Assembly (NCBI GenBank): GCA_963971305.1
Contig: OZ020307.1
Location: forward strand, 11,421,501-11,485,500
Direction of reading: 5' to 3'
Length of the DNA stretch: 64,000 bases
DNA from: Arcuatula senhousia
Lineage: Eukaryota; Mollusca; Bivalvia; Mytilida; Mytilidae
Below the pieces are notes generated by a model that saw only the letters and a program-made list of their open reading frames with translations, had not been told where the DNA came from and did not search any database. Both the position numbers and the translations under genes were made by a program. Of the stretch, positions 37,995 through 50,237 are shown piece by piece (position 1 is the first letter of the stretch; every line of letters starts with the position of its first letter).

Positions 37995-38765
37995 TTGCCT
38001 GACCCCAAGGGGTCAGGCAGTATAAGATTTAGTTGTTACATGGAGGCCGCCATGTTTGCTGTCAGGAAGGTACGGCTAAAATGTGTAATCAGAACCCGTA
38101 CCTGCATCCAAATTCACATTATTCACTGTAAATAAAATCGATGTCAATCATTGTGATAAATGGGTTTGCTACTGGTTGCGTTTCAGCATCACTTTTATTC
38201 ACATGCTTTTATTGTCTGTTAAAGTTTAATGTTTGTCATTATATTACAAGCAAATTGCCCTACTGAAGTAAATATAAATTTATTTATTCTTTTAATTAAA
38301 TTTGCATCACTGTTCACATCATAAATGAATAATAATTTTGTTTTGTGTATATTATCAGTTGAAAATTAATTGTCATAAACGTTTATTTAATATGTAAACA
38401 CATCAGCATGCAAAGATAAGGTCAGCCAGCGAACAAAACAATAAGTAGGTCATAAGCGTAAATTAAAAATTATGTTGGTGTTTTCTATTTAAACAAGAAC
38501 AGCTATCAAGTGTGTTAATTTGACATATAATTAATTGATTTATTGAGCTTAATGCACGAGAAAGATGTCAGAGGGTAATGATTGATTGATTGATTTTGCC
38601 TATACTGTGGAGCAAGGTAAACGCACATGTACAGTTTCTTTTTTCATATAGTATACCACGCTCAATTGCAGGAAGTGTACCAATATCAAAAATCTATTTA
38701 AAAATTATTATATGTGATAATTATATACTGAGGTCAGGCAAGCTTTTCTTAAAAGCTAATACTTG
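37995..38765. mobile_element. Unit-2-specific insertion bounded by TTGCCTGACC repeats
   Basis: Absent from unit 1 (empty site about 17,556, TTTTCTAATACTAGTAG). It opens with TTGCCTGACCCC, itself half of a local palindrome with GGGGTCAGGCA, and the inverted GGTCAGGCAA lies at 38,732-38,741. The last ~25 bp (AGCTTTTCTTAAAAGCT) fall outside that inverted repeat, so the right end is uncertain. No transposase is seen. Confidence 0.55.
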
Positions 38766-39310
38766 TACTAGTAGTAGATCCTAATTGTGAAATCATCATT
38801 TGTTAAAGATTCCTCAAAATCGATTTCTCATTACTTTTTTAAAGCATTCCTGACAGTTTTAACTTCTGTTCCGGGTTAATGATTTAGCTTCCACCAAGTT
38901 TGGAATAAAATTGGGATTATTTTGTTCAAAAATTACCAATTGGTTTCTTAAGTTGATCAAAAAAGGAAACTAACAAATTGCTAACTTGATTAAAAAAGAA
39001 CTACACATAAGGCATATGTTTTTGCCATGTACTTCCTCGAGATTCGGGTTAGACGGCAATATTTTAAGGGTCAAACGATCATTAAAAGAGATTTGCCCCC
39101 TTGAAATTAATATTTTTTTCGATTCTAATGTAACAATTAAAGTCGATTAAAGGAAAGCCTGATGAAGCTTTTCTATCAATTCACCTTATGTAGAAGCTAT
39201 CAACACATATAGAATAAGCAGGAAATTTGGCTTTACATATTCCTGTCTCTTTGTTAGTGGCTTTTCAAGTAGATTAACATGCTGATTTTTCTATGCACAG
39301 CTTTTACTTT

Positions 39311-39551
39311 ACTTTCAAAATTGTCTAACCCTAAGGTTCTTCCTACCCCAGACATAGGTTGATCATCTTAGTAATAATTTGGTTCCCCATTTTGGTAATT
39401 TTGGTTTTATTGTTCTATGCTCTTCATAATCATATAGTGTTTGGCATTTTCAATATTTTTGGTAGAGCGCCTCTGATGAGTCTTGAGTAGACGAAACGCG
39501 CGTCAGGCATAGCGAAATTTATTGTCTTGAACTTTGTTGTCATTTTTATTT
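39311..39551 (+). repeat. R1 insertion specific to unit 2
   Basis: It interrupts CTTTTACTTTGCATACAATTACG, which is continuous in unit 1 (about 18,103-18,125). It lacks about the first 20 bp of the longest copy. The large minus-strand ORF overlapping it is made of the repeat plus its flank. Confidence 0.8.
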
Positions 39552-40431
39552 GCATACAATTACGACAAAAACATCTGAATATAAATTTGCCCATGCTTTG
39601 TACGATTATGCGGTAAAAGATTATGCTATGATGTTTCTGTATTTTCTTTCTGTTCAAATTTACTCCATATAACGCATGTCTAACCCTAAAATAGTTACAC
39701 AAGTAGAATGAAAAACAATAACTGAAATTACATTTCATTAATATGAATGCTAGCGGTGAACAATAGCAGGGTACTTCAGATCCTGTTATGCCGATAGCAT
39801 TATACAATATTTAGTATAGTTTATAGCGCATAGCCTAAGTATTAAGGTTAAATATCAGTCATTTCAGACGAATTCTAATCACTTGGTGTTCATGGCTATT
39901 ATTGCAAAAGACAATTTCACAACTTGGTTTATTAAGTCATGCTTAGTGTCAATGATTGGTTATGTCTTAAAGATGAAGCTTCTATTATGTCCAATTTCCT
40001 AATTATTGTATGTGTCAAGCGTTGCCATCATTCTGTGCTCTGAACTTTCATTGAACTTCTTTTTGGTGTTTTTTTCATGGCTCTGGTCATAAACGATAAT
40101 TTTTGACACAAGATCAATTTTTTAAGACATCCTTCAAGATAAAAATAATTGAAAAACAATGTAATAACAATGAATGAAAGATAAAACTGCTCGATTTAAG
40201 GCCCTAAATGATGATTGTTGTCAGCCTTGGTTATATGTACCAATCCAATGAATGAATCATGAAAACCAATAATGATCAGTAATTATATAGGAAACCATCA
40301 ATTGGTAGCCTACCACATAACCACAGAGACGTTAGGACAAGAAAACAAAGGGACTAACAAACAATTAAAGAAAATCAAAAACAATTAAAAAAGCATGAAA
40401 TAATCTTCTCACTAGGCATTTTAAGCCTAGT

Positions 40432-40692
40432 TCACATAAGTATTTCGATGTTTTTTGTGTGATTGGTTTGGCCGCAGACGATTTGCAGACATATTCTTCG
40501 AACTTTGTTTTGATTTAGTTCGTTAATAGATCTCCGGGCTTGTTTCAACTGCTGGAAAAATGTTCCATGCCCCATGTTAATCGGCTGAGGCACCAATATG
40601 TACTTTTGTTTTAAAGTGTTCGAGGTTTTATGCTCCGGTACCAATAAGTATTTTTCTGTTGTAACATCAAAGTCTGAGTAATCAGTCGACAA
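40432..40692 (-). CDS. Small hypothetical ORF, 86 aa, possible exon remnant
   Basis: This is the most intact of four related ORFs. It contains two similar phrases, KYLLVPE and KYILVPQ, followed by PINMGHGT and a basic, Gln-rich helix-like stretch (QQLKQARRSINELNQ). The frame is partly kept in three of the four half-units (18,986, 31,324 and here). I do not recognise a family. It could be a lost exon of the ancestral locus, part of an unknown element, or chance. Confidence 0.3.
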   Translation of the reverse strand: MSTDYSDFDVTTEKYLLVPEHKTSNTLKQKYILVPQPINMGHGTFFQQLKQARRSINELNQNKVRRICLQIVCGQTNHTKNIEILM

Positions 40693-41643
40693 CTATATTC
40701 ATGCTATTATCTATCTACAAGACAAGGGTCCATTTTAGTTTTCAAATTCGCATCAGATCGATTCTTTTGTGTTTTATAGACAAGAATAACTTTGTATTTT
40801 TAAAAATTGGCTTTGCAACCTCTAGTTTATTTGGTCTTGCGATTGTTTGATCCTCTTGTACTATTATATTATGCTTATAGTTGTTAAGTAATACTCAGAA
40901 CTGTGAACCTAGTAAAATCATTTGATGAACGACAACCATCAATAAAAATTGAACTTTACAAAAATTTGAAGCTTGTAGATGCAGTATTGCTACTTAAAAT
41001 GTATTGTTCTAAAATGTGAAAAATATTTAAAATGTAGATATGCAAAATATTACAATTATGTTTGGTACCACACTTGCTTGGTAGGACATTACTGATTACA
41101 AATGGCAGCTTTGTAACCTTTAATCTAACACTGCTCTCAGTAAGATTTAGTACAAGTTGATCAAAGTAAATAAAGAGCAACTAGTTTTTGAATATCTAGT
41201 AATAATCACTCTCTTTGGTCCATAACGTGATGGATACTTGCTTGCAGCGCGGTGTGGTATGTGGTACTATCGGTCCCTGTGATTGCAATAGGGATGACTC
41301 CTCTGAGGGAGGATTAGCGTCATAACTGGTTCTGCGAAATATCTTTTCAAATAGCTACATGCAAGACGACAATATATTTCTGTCTTCATATAACTAAAAA
41401 CTGATTCGTTTTTTTTAAGAACTGTGTGATTTATATAAATTTCTTTGATAAAGCATCACATCCAACGCAACAAATACAAACTCATGATTATGTTGCTTTT
41501 CGATCGTTGTTCTCTTTTAAAGAATTTTATGAAAGACATCATGCGCCACAAAACAATTAACTTCTTCTTGAGTCTGAGAATATTCTCAATACTCATAGTT
41601 AACACAAAGAGTTGAGAATATAATCAGACTGCTTTCAAGTTTT

Positions 41644-41904
41644 GCTTTAAATTATCCGTTTAAATTTCAAAATTGTCTAAACCCTAAGGTTCTTCCTACC
41701 CAAGACATAGGTTGATCATCTTAGTAATAATTTGGTCCCCCCGTTTGGTATTTTTTGGTTTTATTGTTCTATGCTCTTCATAATCATATAGTATTTGGCA
41801 TTTTCAATATTTTTGGTAGAGCGCCTCTGATGAGTCTTGAATAGACGAAACACACGTCAGGCGTAGCTAAATTTACTGTCTGGAACTTTGTTGTTATTTT
41901 CTTT
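41644..41904 (+). repeat. R1 insertion specific to unit 2, longest copy
   Basis: It interrupts the site AAGTTTTGATGCGCC, which is intact in unit 1 at about 20,363. Length is 261 bp, from GCTTTAAATTATCCG to TTGTTGTTATTTTCTTT. Confidence 0.8.
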
Positions 41905-41919
41905 GATGCGCCTTGGTTT

Positions 41920-42170
41920 GATGTTGGTTTGTCATAGGGTTGATTTTGTCATCCTTAACGGAATTTTCCACACAGAATTGTCCGTGAACAACGCATCAGG
42001 TGTGTTTCGACACACAGGAAGAGCTTACACTTCCGCAGTTTCTTAGTTCACTCTCTTTACAATCATAGTTTGAGTGGTTGATTTCTTCGAGTTTACTGCT
42101 TTTATCACTGCCTTTTATGCCTTATGCCCCATTGGTACCTCTCGACTGCTTTCAATTTCTCCTTCGTGTC
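41920..42170 (+). repeat. Interspersed repeat R2, unit-2 copy
   Basis: Collinear with 20,385-20,660, with an internal deletion near 42,090. Confidence 0.55.
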
Positions 42171-43195
42171 TTCTCTTCTAGGATATTTGTGACTGATCAT
42201 AACTGCTCATTCATTTTTCCTTACATTAATTTAAAAATAAAACCAACAGTTAAAAACATTTTCTGGTGAAAATTGCATGGTAAAATAGTGTTATTCATCA
42301 AAGATTGGGGTTGTCTTTATAATTGCCTGGTTAATTGAAACAGAGATCTGTAGTTCAGTGCCAAAAATGATATACGGAATCTAAAATTAGGTCTGTCAAC
42401 TAGAAAACAGACCTGTCAGCATCTATAGCTAAATTCCTTAATTGCTGTCACATCGTCGTCTTTATATGGTTTTATGTTTCGTTAAATGGTACAAAACCTT
42501 GTTTCTACCAAATCGATAAACAACAATGTAGCTCAAAGAAATAAATAAATTGGAATTATTCTGCTGATTTAATGGGCAGAATGACCCAATAACTGAATGG
42601 AAATGTCGACTAAATGATGTCAGGTTGTTTGTTACCTCAGGTTGAAGGGTTTATAAGCTCCATGCAATTTAAGGTACCCGATTAAACCATTAGTTCAGGT
42701 CACTGCTCTCTTTATACTTTATTGGAAATATGATTTGAATCAATAATTGTTTTTTCAAGATGATTGCATTTAATTCCAAGATAAAGATCCTTCCTGAAAA
42801 GGTGGCAATTAAAGTGTAAAAACAAATGACATTAATCTAGAACAGGATACAAATGCAACAAGCCGGAAAATTGATGAAGATTTTTATATCAAAAATGATT
42901 AGATTATACATTTGTAGTGTTTGCCAAATAATGCCAAGTTTTATAGTCCAAAGACACGATTGAAAAAAGAAAACCTAATTAGTTTTTTTTTTCAACATAC
43001 CATCTAGTTAAAGAAGCAGATTTGTCAGAAAGATACGTTAAATGCATAAGATGAAATTAATTGTAAACTCTCTAAAACCAGGGTATTTTTACCATGGGGC
43101 TTGTAGACAATTTGCTCTATTGCTGATGTATAATCAAATCTTGTTCAATGAAAAGCGTTTTATCTTCGTTATTTTTCTCAGATATGAACAAAACA

Positions 43196-43360
43196 AGTAG
43201 CATGTGGTGAAGTGGTTAACGAGCCGGATTACTGACACCAAGATCCGTGGTTTCACTTCGTCAATGATAAAAATTTCATGAACCAATTTTCGACTCTCTT
43301 ACACCATTTGCAAAGATGGCTTAAGAAACGACGCTATTCCTTCGGAAAATACAAACGTTT
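43196..43360 (+). repeat. tRNA-related SINE remnant
   Basis: An A-box-like GTGGTGAAGTGGTTAACG, then CACCAAGATCCGTGGTTT, and a body with TTTGCAAAGATGGCTTAAG. Collinear with 22,060-22,200. Confidence 0.45.
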
Positions 43361-43606
43361 TAATAAAAGTTGGCTCAATCGGGGCTCGTAGCTGCAAAAA
43401 CCAAACTCGCAAAATGCGAACTGAAAAGGGACAGACAGAAACATATACTAGCTTGTTTACCAATTCAGCATACATAGATATGCTTAAACTAAATACGACC
43501 ACGCATAAAAGACAAAATATTAAGTGTGTTTAGTCGCAACAAAAACTACGCGAAAGACATTTTACAACTTTAATACAAACATATAAACAAAATATACATA
43601 TCTCCG

Positions 43607-44257
43607 TTAACTTATCACACAACTCTGTCTAGAATGTCTCTGAACGGAATTCAATGGCGTAGTATTTGGCATGGACATGCGCCTTTTTCTGACTGCAGGG
43701 CTTAAAGGCTGTGGAAAGTGTGATAGTCGTAAAAGTTCTTTGAATATTCCAACAATATTAATATTATCCTTAGCGGAGGCTTGAACAAACCCTGTCTCCC
43801 AGTCACAGCAAGCTATTGAAGCCGCTGTCTCTTTGTCAACTGGTGATAAGTTTGAACTCATGTCTGATTTGTTACCAACTATCACAATAGGCACTTGATG
43901 ACCTCGTTCCTCAACAATATCATCTCGAAGTTTTTTAACCTCATCAAACGAGGTTATGTCTGTCATAGAATACACCAGAATGAAGGCATCACTTGAACTC
44001 AAAGCTAACTTTCTCATCGCTGTGAATTCGTTGTGTCCAGCGGTGTCAAGTATGTCTAATGTTAACTGTGTCCCCTCAATGTCATATTCTCCTCGATGAA
44101 GTTCCTCGATTGTTTCCTTGTATTCACTGTTAAACCGTTCATACAAAAATTGTGAAATTATTGATGATTTGCCCACCCCTTGGGCTCCTAACACAGCTAT
44201 TCTGTAGTTTACTTCTCTCTCCTCAGCTCCATCACTTAAGATTCTGTTTCTCGGCAT
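43607..44257 (-). CDS. Ras-family small GTPase, RASD/Dexras-like, copy B
   Basis: A 216-aa paralogue of the GTPase at 22,407-23,057. It differs at V50I, D61E, N101I, F110L and V149A. All G boxes, the RKRR patch and the CVIS CaaX box are unchanged, including Gln at the Ras Gly12 position and His at the Gln61 position. My hand alignment gives 24 nucleotide differences in 651, of which only about 6 change the protein. That pattern indicates purifying selection on both genes since the duplication. The ATG again lies one base after a splice-acceptor-like TATCTTTACAG on the minus strand. A candidate ATTAAA poly(A) signal is at 43,569-43,574. The upstream region lacks the 23,190-23,475 segment found before copy A. 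Confidence 0.9.
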   Translation of the reverse strand: MPRNRILSDGAEEREVNYRIAVLGAQGVGKSSIISQFLYERFNSEYKETIEELHRGEYDIEGTQLTLDILDTAGHNEFTAMRKLALSSSDAFILVYSMTDITSFDEVKKLRDDIVEERGHQVPIVIVGNKSDMSSNLSPVDKETAASIACCDWETGFVQASAKDNINIVGIFKELLRLSHFPQPLSPAVRKRRMSMPNTTPLNSVQRHSRQSCVIS

Positions 44258-46238
44258 TCTGTAAAGATACCATATTCATTTTAATTCTTACATGGAATAA
44301 GGATTGACAATGATTTAACAAGACTGAAATTTATTCTGTTTAATTTCCGAAGGGAATATCAAGTAACAGAATAGCGTTAGGCATTGAAATTTGTTTCATT
44401 TTAACGTTACATGCATATTACAGTACACGCTCTGTATATAAATGTTATCAAATATGATGGGCTTTTATTCAAGGTAAAACAAAAGAGATGTAAAAGCATA
44501 TTAGTAATTTTTTTAACCTAGAAAACAAGTAAAATTTTGTTACCAAAAAAAAACTTATCAAACCATGATCAATAATAATAGAAAGTTTGTGGGCATCATG
44601 ATTTTGTAAAATTACATTGACATCGTTGATTGCTTTGTCCATCGACAACATTGTAGTCATAAGCAGGGTAAAAAAAAAGCAATGGATATCCGAAGAATTG
44701 AGAAGCTAGTAAAAATTCAAAATAATGTATAAAACCCCAAAAATCTTTTGAAAATGTACTTAAAAAGTTTTATATATCAATTCGTCCATTTTTTATATCT
44801 TAAAATTATTTCATAGTTAAAATACATGTTTTTGCTACAAGTTAAACTAGTATACGCTTACCTTATAAAGAGAGCCGCTAATAGATGTCTGGTATTACTG
44901 CTATCAAACTGGGTATTTTATATCCTAGCGGTTCGTTTGTGAGCCATCAATATCTGTAATCATAGTCAATAACTAAGAAATCCGATTGGTTCTTCATCTA
45001 AATCCTTCCTCATCTGGGTGTGTTAAAGATACTTTTTGTAGTGTGATTGATTTATTAGTAATAAGAAATTTCATAATTCAAACTTCAATCATTCAAAATA
45101 TTTTGAGAGAATTTGAGTATTTACAAAAGATGATTAAGATTTTCGACCTATAAGCATTAAAATTTGTCTGCAATTTTATATTTTTAAACTGTTTCTTATG
45201 TTTTCACTATTGACTGTTAAGCATATATTGCTATAAAATTAAATAGAAGTGCTGACCAGTCTTTTTTCAAAAGACAAGGCACAAGTTCTCAAATTTTCTT
45301 CTCAGCAACCTTAAACGTGTGATAAAAAAGAACCTTAATCATTCACCCCAAGCCCTTCTTAGAGTCAAAAGATGAAAGGTGTGATTCACCTCACGATTTC
45401 ATCATCTATAACGGATGAAGCCAAAATTAATTGTGCACTGGAGGGCTATGGTTAAATTTGAAATAAAAAGACAAGATGTCAAAAGAAAATAAAGAAGGCA
45501 GGATAGTGACTTGAAAAGAAAGGCAAGATGGTATCTATAGAAAACTGACGCGCACAAAAAATGTCCAGGCTCATGGTTTTCGAAAGAGGCAAGACAAAAA
45601 ATATTCAAAGTCCTAATACTTTTAACATACTTCCAGTTTTTTATCTTTCAAGGTAATTCATACTTATACTGTAAATGGTTAACAATTAATTGGTGATGTA
45701 TATGATTGTTATATGGTTCAACCGTCTATTGCTGGTAAATCCTATAGTGTCCCTAGTGAAAACTTTTGATTGTTGTGTTTCTGTATAGTAAATCGTCCAC
45801 AAATCCTCGCCCTGTTTAACCTCCTATTGATTCAGATGTCTATTTTCAACTTTCTATGAACTTTCTATTAGTAATAAATACGACTTTTCACGACAACTTG
45901 GTGACATATGTGTTGATTGACAAGAAATTTCTCGGAAAACTTTAGTTCAATAATAACTAAAATTGACAGCATCCAATTTATAATTACTCGAGAAAATTAA
46001 ATGTTGATTGCGACAAAGTATATTTAGGTAAAGAGGCAAAGAAGAAAAAGAATTTTTTATAATGTCTGGGATTGCAAAAAAATATATAACTTTAAACTTG
46101 TGGAGAACTTATGATTACAAGAACTATAACAAAAACTTATTCCCATCATTTTCGTTTCCAATACTTGCATTAAACAAAAAAGTATAGAACGCATGGAACA
46201 ATGAGCTTGTTCGTTTTACTAATTTGTTTGTTTGTTGG

Positions 46239-46260
46239 TTTTTTTTTTTTTTTTTTTTTT
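46239..46260. repeat. T(22) homopolymer
   Basis: A run of 22 T. It could be the poly(A) tail of a minus-strand retroposon lying to its right or left; no boundaries were found. Confidence 0.7.
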
Positions 46261-47102
46261 GCATTCAAACAAATAAATATAACAACAAAACTATAAAACT
46301 TGGACGATCAATCTCAAATAGCCATGAGAAAAGGCAAAACAAGAAATACATACCGGATGTAACACAGTTTGAGACATAATAAGAATCTTGATGTGAACAT
46401 CTCAGTACAATAATCAACACTGTTCAAAACAACCACTGACAAGTTCGTCTGATATAATTTTGAATTTTTCCATCAGTGGCTGATAATGAAGGGAAAAATT
46501 TTGAGAGTTTGTATGAGACGTATTTTCTTATAGCCTTGGTCTAGTATTCTGTCACTGAGTCAGCGATGTCGGATAAAATAATCTGAAAAATTTGTATAAG
46601 ACCTGGCATATCGAAAAAGTCGTGAAAATATAAACACTTTATGCAGGTGAAGTAGGAATGTTACTTTTCATGTAAGGAAATTTAACAATTTGAAATCAGT
46701 CGTCTGTTTCATGTAATTTTTGTTGAAATGAGATGGCCACCCGTGTTAAACTCAAAGGAAATGTTATTAAGCACGTTGATTCAGTGGTTTCTTTTATCTC
46801 TAACTTTTATGGATATATTGAAGGAATTCATTTAACGTTGATATGGAGCAAATCATCAATATGTTTGAGAGAATGTGAGATTTAAGGATATTCCGTCTTT
46901 TACATTCGTGTTCTTTACGAGATCATTGGGGCCTTAAGCGGCCCCCTTCACCACCTGCCGACTTATGAGTACATTTCAATATTACCCTAGCTACGCCCTT
47001 GGAGAAATTCAGTTTCGTAAGAATATAAGAACAGTTTGTGCCCACCGGAATGCCATTTTTTTGTTGAAAAATTTCTAGTCCAAATGTGACAATAGAAGAA
47101 AA

Positions 47103-47185
47103 TGAGATGTGGAATAAGTGTACGCGACACGACCTACATTATAAACGTATATTTTAAATATCCACAATGGAAAAGTATGTTTTCA
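47103..47185 (+). repeat. Interspersed repeat R3, 5' fragment
   Basis: Begins GAGATGTGGAATAAGTGTAC and is lost after CACAATGGAAAAG. Confidence 0.6.
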
Positions 47186-47759
47186 TTGAAAAATCTGTAG
47201 TATCCACATAATATTATGACTGCTTTCGATATGTTTATTAATAGTGTCACATTAGGCTTGTTGTCATACTTTGGCAGCAGACAGGATCTTAGTGAGTTGA
47301 ACGGACAGCTTTGTATTTTAACACGATGAAGATCCAGCTACTAATTTAATTCTTCCCATTCGAGAATAGAACTCTAATAAGTGGTAGATATGTTGTCTAG
47401 CTTTATTTTCTATCCTCTGTATCAAGCCAATTTAAGCTTAGTCTTTCTGCAAATTATCATAGAAATCGCCATCAAATATACGTCATCAATATACATGTCC
47501 ATACCGCGGTGTTAATTGCATGTGGGTATAATGTATATCTTGTATCATCCTAGGTGTACGTAAATGTTCCTAAAATAGCCCCTGGAAACAATTGGGGTGG
47601 AGACAGATGAAATTCACTCATTGGCACTGAATAGAATTAACCTCAAGACTAAGAGCCAATTATCAAATATTTATTTTTGGTCTACATTATAGGTTGTCAT
47701 TTGTGTAGGTTTTACTACATGTTTGTCCGTCAATAAGTTAGCAATGGTCCTTAGACACA

Positions 47760-47874
47760 CAGGCGCTTGGGTATAGTCAAATATTTTTCGCTAGGCAATG
47801 GCAATCCCAATGAAATATAATCAGCGAGGTCGTCATTGCCTAGCGAGAAATGTTTGACTATACCCAAGCGCCTG
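47760..47874. mobile_element. 115-bp palindromic MITE
   Basis: About 44-bp arms, nearly perfect inverted repeats, start CAGGCGCTTGGGTATAGTC and end with its complement GACTATACCCAAGCGCCTG, around a ~25-bp loop. The inner arm contains CGCTAGGCAATG. The equivalent positions in units 1 and 2 (about 15,930 and 36,910) lack it. Confidence 0.75.
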
Positions 47875-49559
47875 GGAGTCAACACTTCAATCAGCATAAA
47901 AGGAACGATATGCTAGCAGTAATTGGGGGCAAAATTTCAGATCTTCATTTTGGATGACATTAAAAATCGGGAGAAATTTCGGGAAAATCAAATGGTTATT
48001 TTACTTTTTTATTGAAAATGCATTAAAAAGGGGGAGGTTAAAATAATTCTGGTCGCTGAATAACAGACTTGCAGAAAAAATGCATTTAAATTTGTTAAGA
48101 TATCGGTCGATGTGGGACTAATATAAACCTTGCTGCGATAAATAACATTTACGCATACATAAAACCAAAATAATGTATTTTCTGGCGGTATTAGTTCTTG
48201 AACCTGTTGTCCCTTACTGTCTCTTATAATCACAACGCGAAGCGGGGACCTAGAAATGTATTATCTTCCTTAGTTACGTGTATTTGTATGTTTCCATCAA
48301 ACATTTTGGTACAAATTTCTCACTTATTTTTATTCGTAGTCGTTTGATTTCGGATAGGGGTCTCATATGGGGGATACTTTTACAGTTCTGAGGCTTGTCT
48401 ACTTCCTGTTTAACAAACCGATTTAGATTGTTTGCGCTTGGCGGGGGACTTAGGAATTATATTCTTCTTTGAATAAGGTGTAAATAACATGATGAAATTT
48501 GATGATAATTAATGTATAAACAAGATTAACTTTAGCACCTTGGCTACTTCGTGACTTGAAAACATGTTATTATTCATCACCTTAATAGCGAAGGGTTTTT
48601 TTTATCAATGACCTATAAGGTAGTACGTTTTCATTTCAGTTATAACGAGCTTAATTGAATACTACAGTTACATTACTGGAATGCTTGTTATCTGCTTCCT
48701 AAGTGTTCGTCGTTGTTTTGAGGACAGTGGTCCTTTGACTTTAAGGACATTGGTATTTTGTTGTACTAGTAGATCCCAGTTGCGAAATTATATATCTATA
48801 GGCCTATATATACGTGTCAATGACTCTTCACAATCAATTTGTCTTGACTTAATAAATGACCGGTTTATTTCGGTTCCAGGTTAAGGATTTAGCTTTCAAC
48901 AAGTTTGGAAAGAAATTAGTATTATTGGGTTCAAACATTACTCATTGTTTCTTATATTAAAATCCTTGATATGGTGACTTTAGGATCACTTCACCTTAAT
49001 TCTATTAGGCATTATAGACAAACATGTATAAAAACAAGCAAGCAGAAAATTAGATAAACATATTCTTGTCTCTTTGGTAGTGGCTTTTCAGTAAATTAAC
49101 ATGCAAGCATGCTATTTTTTTCATGCACAGCTTATACATTGCATACAATTACGAAAGAACGTCTGAATAAAAATTTTGCACACCCCTTTTTTTCGTAAAT
49201 GCGGTGCAAGATAATATATTATAATGCTCTGTTTCCTTTCCGTTCAAGTTATTCCCTAAATAAAGCAAACACATTCATGAAATAGTCATATAAAGGTAGA
49301 CAAGTAGATTGAAATTGCATTATATGGCCTGTGAATGCCAAATGAGGGGGGGGGGGTACTTCCGATGCCAGACGCTATCTAACAATTGAATTATGTGTAT
49401 AGATTTAGCGGTTCCGAGCATAAAAAAACCTTACAGTTTAATATCAGTCATTTTAATTGAACTATTAGCATGGAACTTACCACCACCCCCTAACAGTAAA
49501 TTACAAGATAGTTCGAAGTTTTGCAGCCGTTTGTTTTACTTCATATTGATAACCTCAAT

Positions 49560-49745
49560 GTTGCACCTGAGTTCCCTCTTGTTACGACTTGATTTAGCAT
49601 TGTTGATTTCTGTTTCTGTTTTCTAATTCTGTTCGTTTGATTATGTGTTGCGTGCTGTTCTTGTTCGTGTTTACCGGTTTTGTCGTTTCCCTTTCGAACT
49701 TTTGACACTCGAATGCCCTATTGGTGCCTCTTTGGTTCGTTTGGC
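49560..49745 (+). repeat. Interspersed repeat R2, 3' portion
   Basis: CACCTGAGTTCCCTCTTGTTACG to CCCTATTGGTGCCTCTTTGG. Confidence 0.55.
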
Positions 49746-50237
49746 CGTTCGGCAAAGGAATATTGCTCAAGGACTTACAATTAAGTCATGCTTAGATTCT
49801 ATGACTGTTGTTGTCTTACTGGGAACAACTTTTCTTATTTATATAATTTTCTAATTATTGTGTCTGTCAAGCGCGGTCATCATTCAGTGCTCTGAACTTT
49901 TTCTGAACTTTTACTTTGTGTTTTTTACTGATCCATTCATAAACGATAGTTTTTGACACTAGATCAATTTTTAAGACATCGTTTAGGACTCAAATAATAG
50001 GAAAACAATGTAATAACGATGAATGAAATATAAAACTGCTCGATTCAAGGCCGTAAATGATGATTGTTGTCATTTATGGTTATAAGAAACTATCAAATAA
50101 ATGAATCATGACAAAGAAAGACACGGAAAGACACAGTTTACATATTTCCAAAATTTGACAACGTTTGGCTATTTCTTTAAAAATTGATAAAATTTATTTG
50201 TTTGGTCATTGTTGTAATATTTTTTGGCTTCTGTTTT

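Larger units (their letters stand above)
24725..44950. repeat. Tandem duplication unit 2 (contains Ras copy B)
   Basis: Collinear with unit 1. Insertions specific to unit 2 are the 2,081-bp foldback element at 27,006, about 1.9 kb at 33,690-35,560, about 770 bp at 37,995, and R1 copies at 39,311 and 41,644. Deletions relative to unit 1 include the 13-15 kb stretch (junction about 36,070) and the 16.56-17.1 kb stretch (junction about 37,508). Confidence 0.85.

Noticed and set aside
39430..39807. 125-aa minus-strand ORF
   Set aside because: Made partly of an R1 repeat insertion and partly of flank; the insertion is absent from unit 1.
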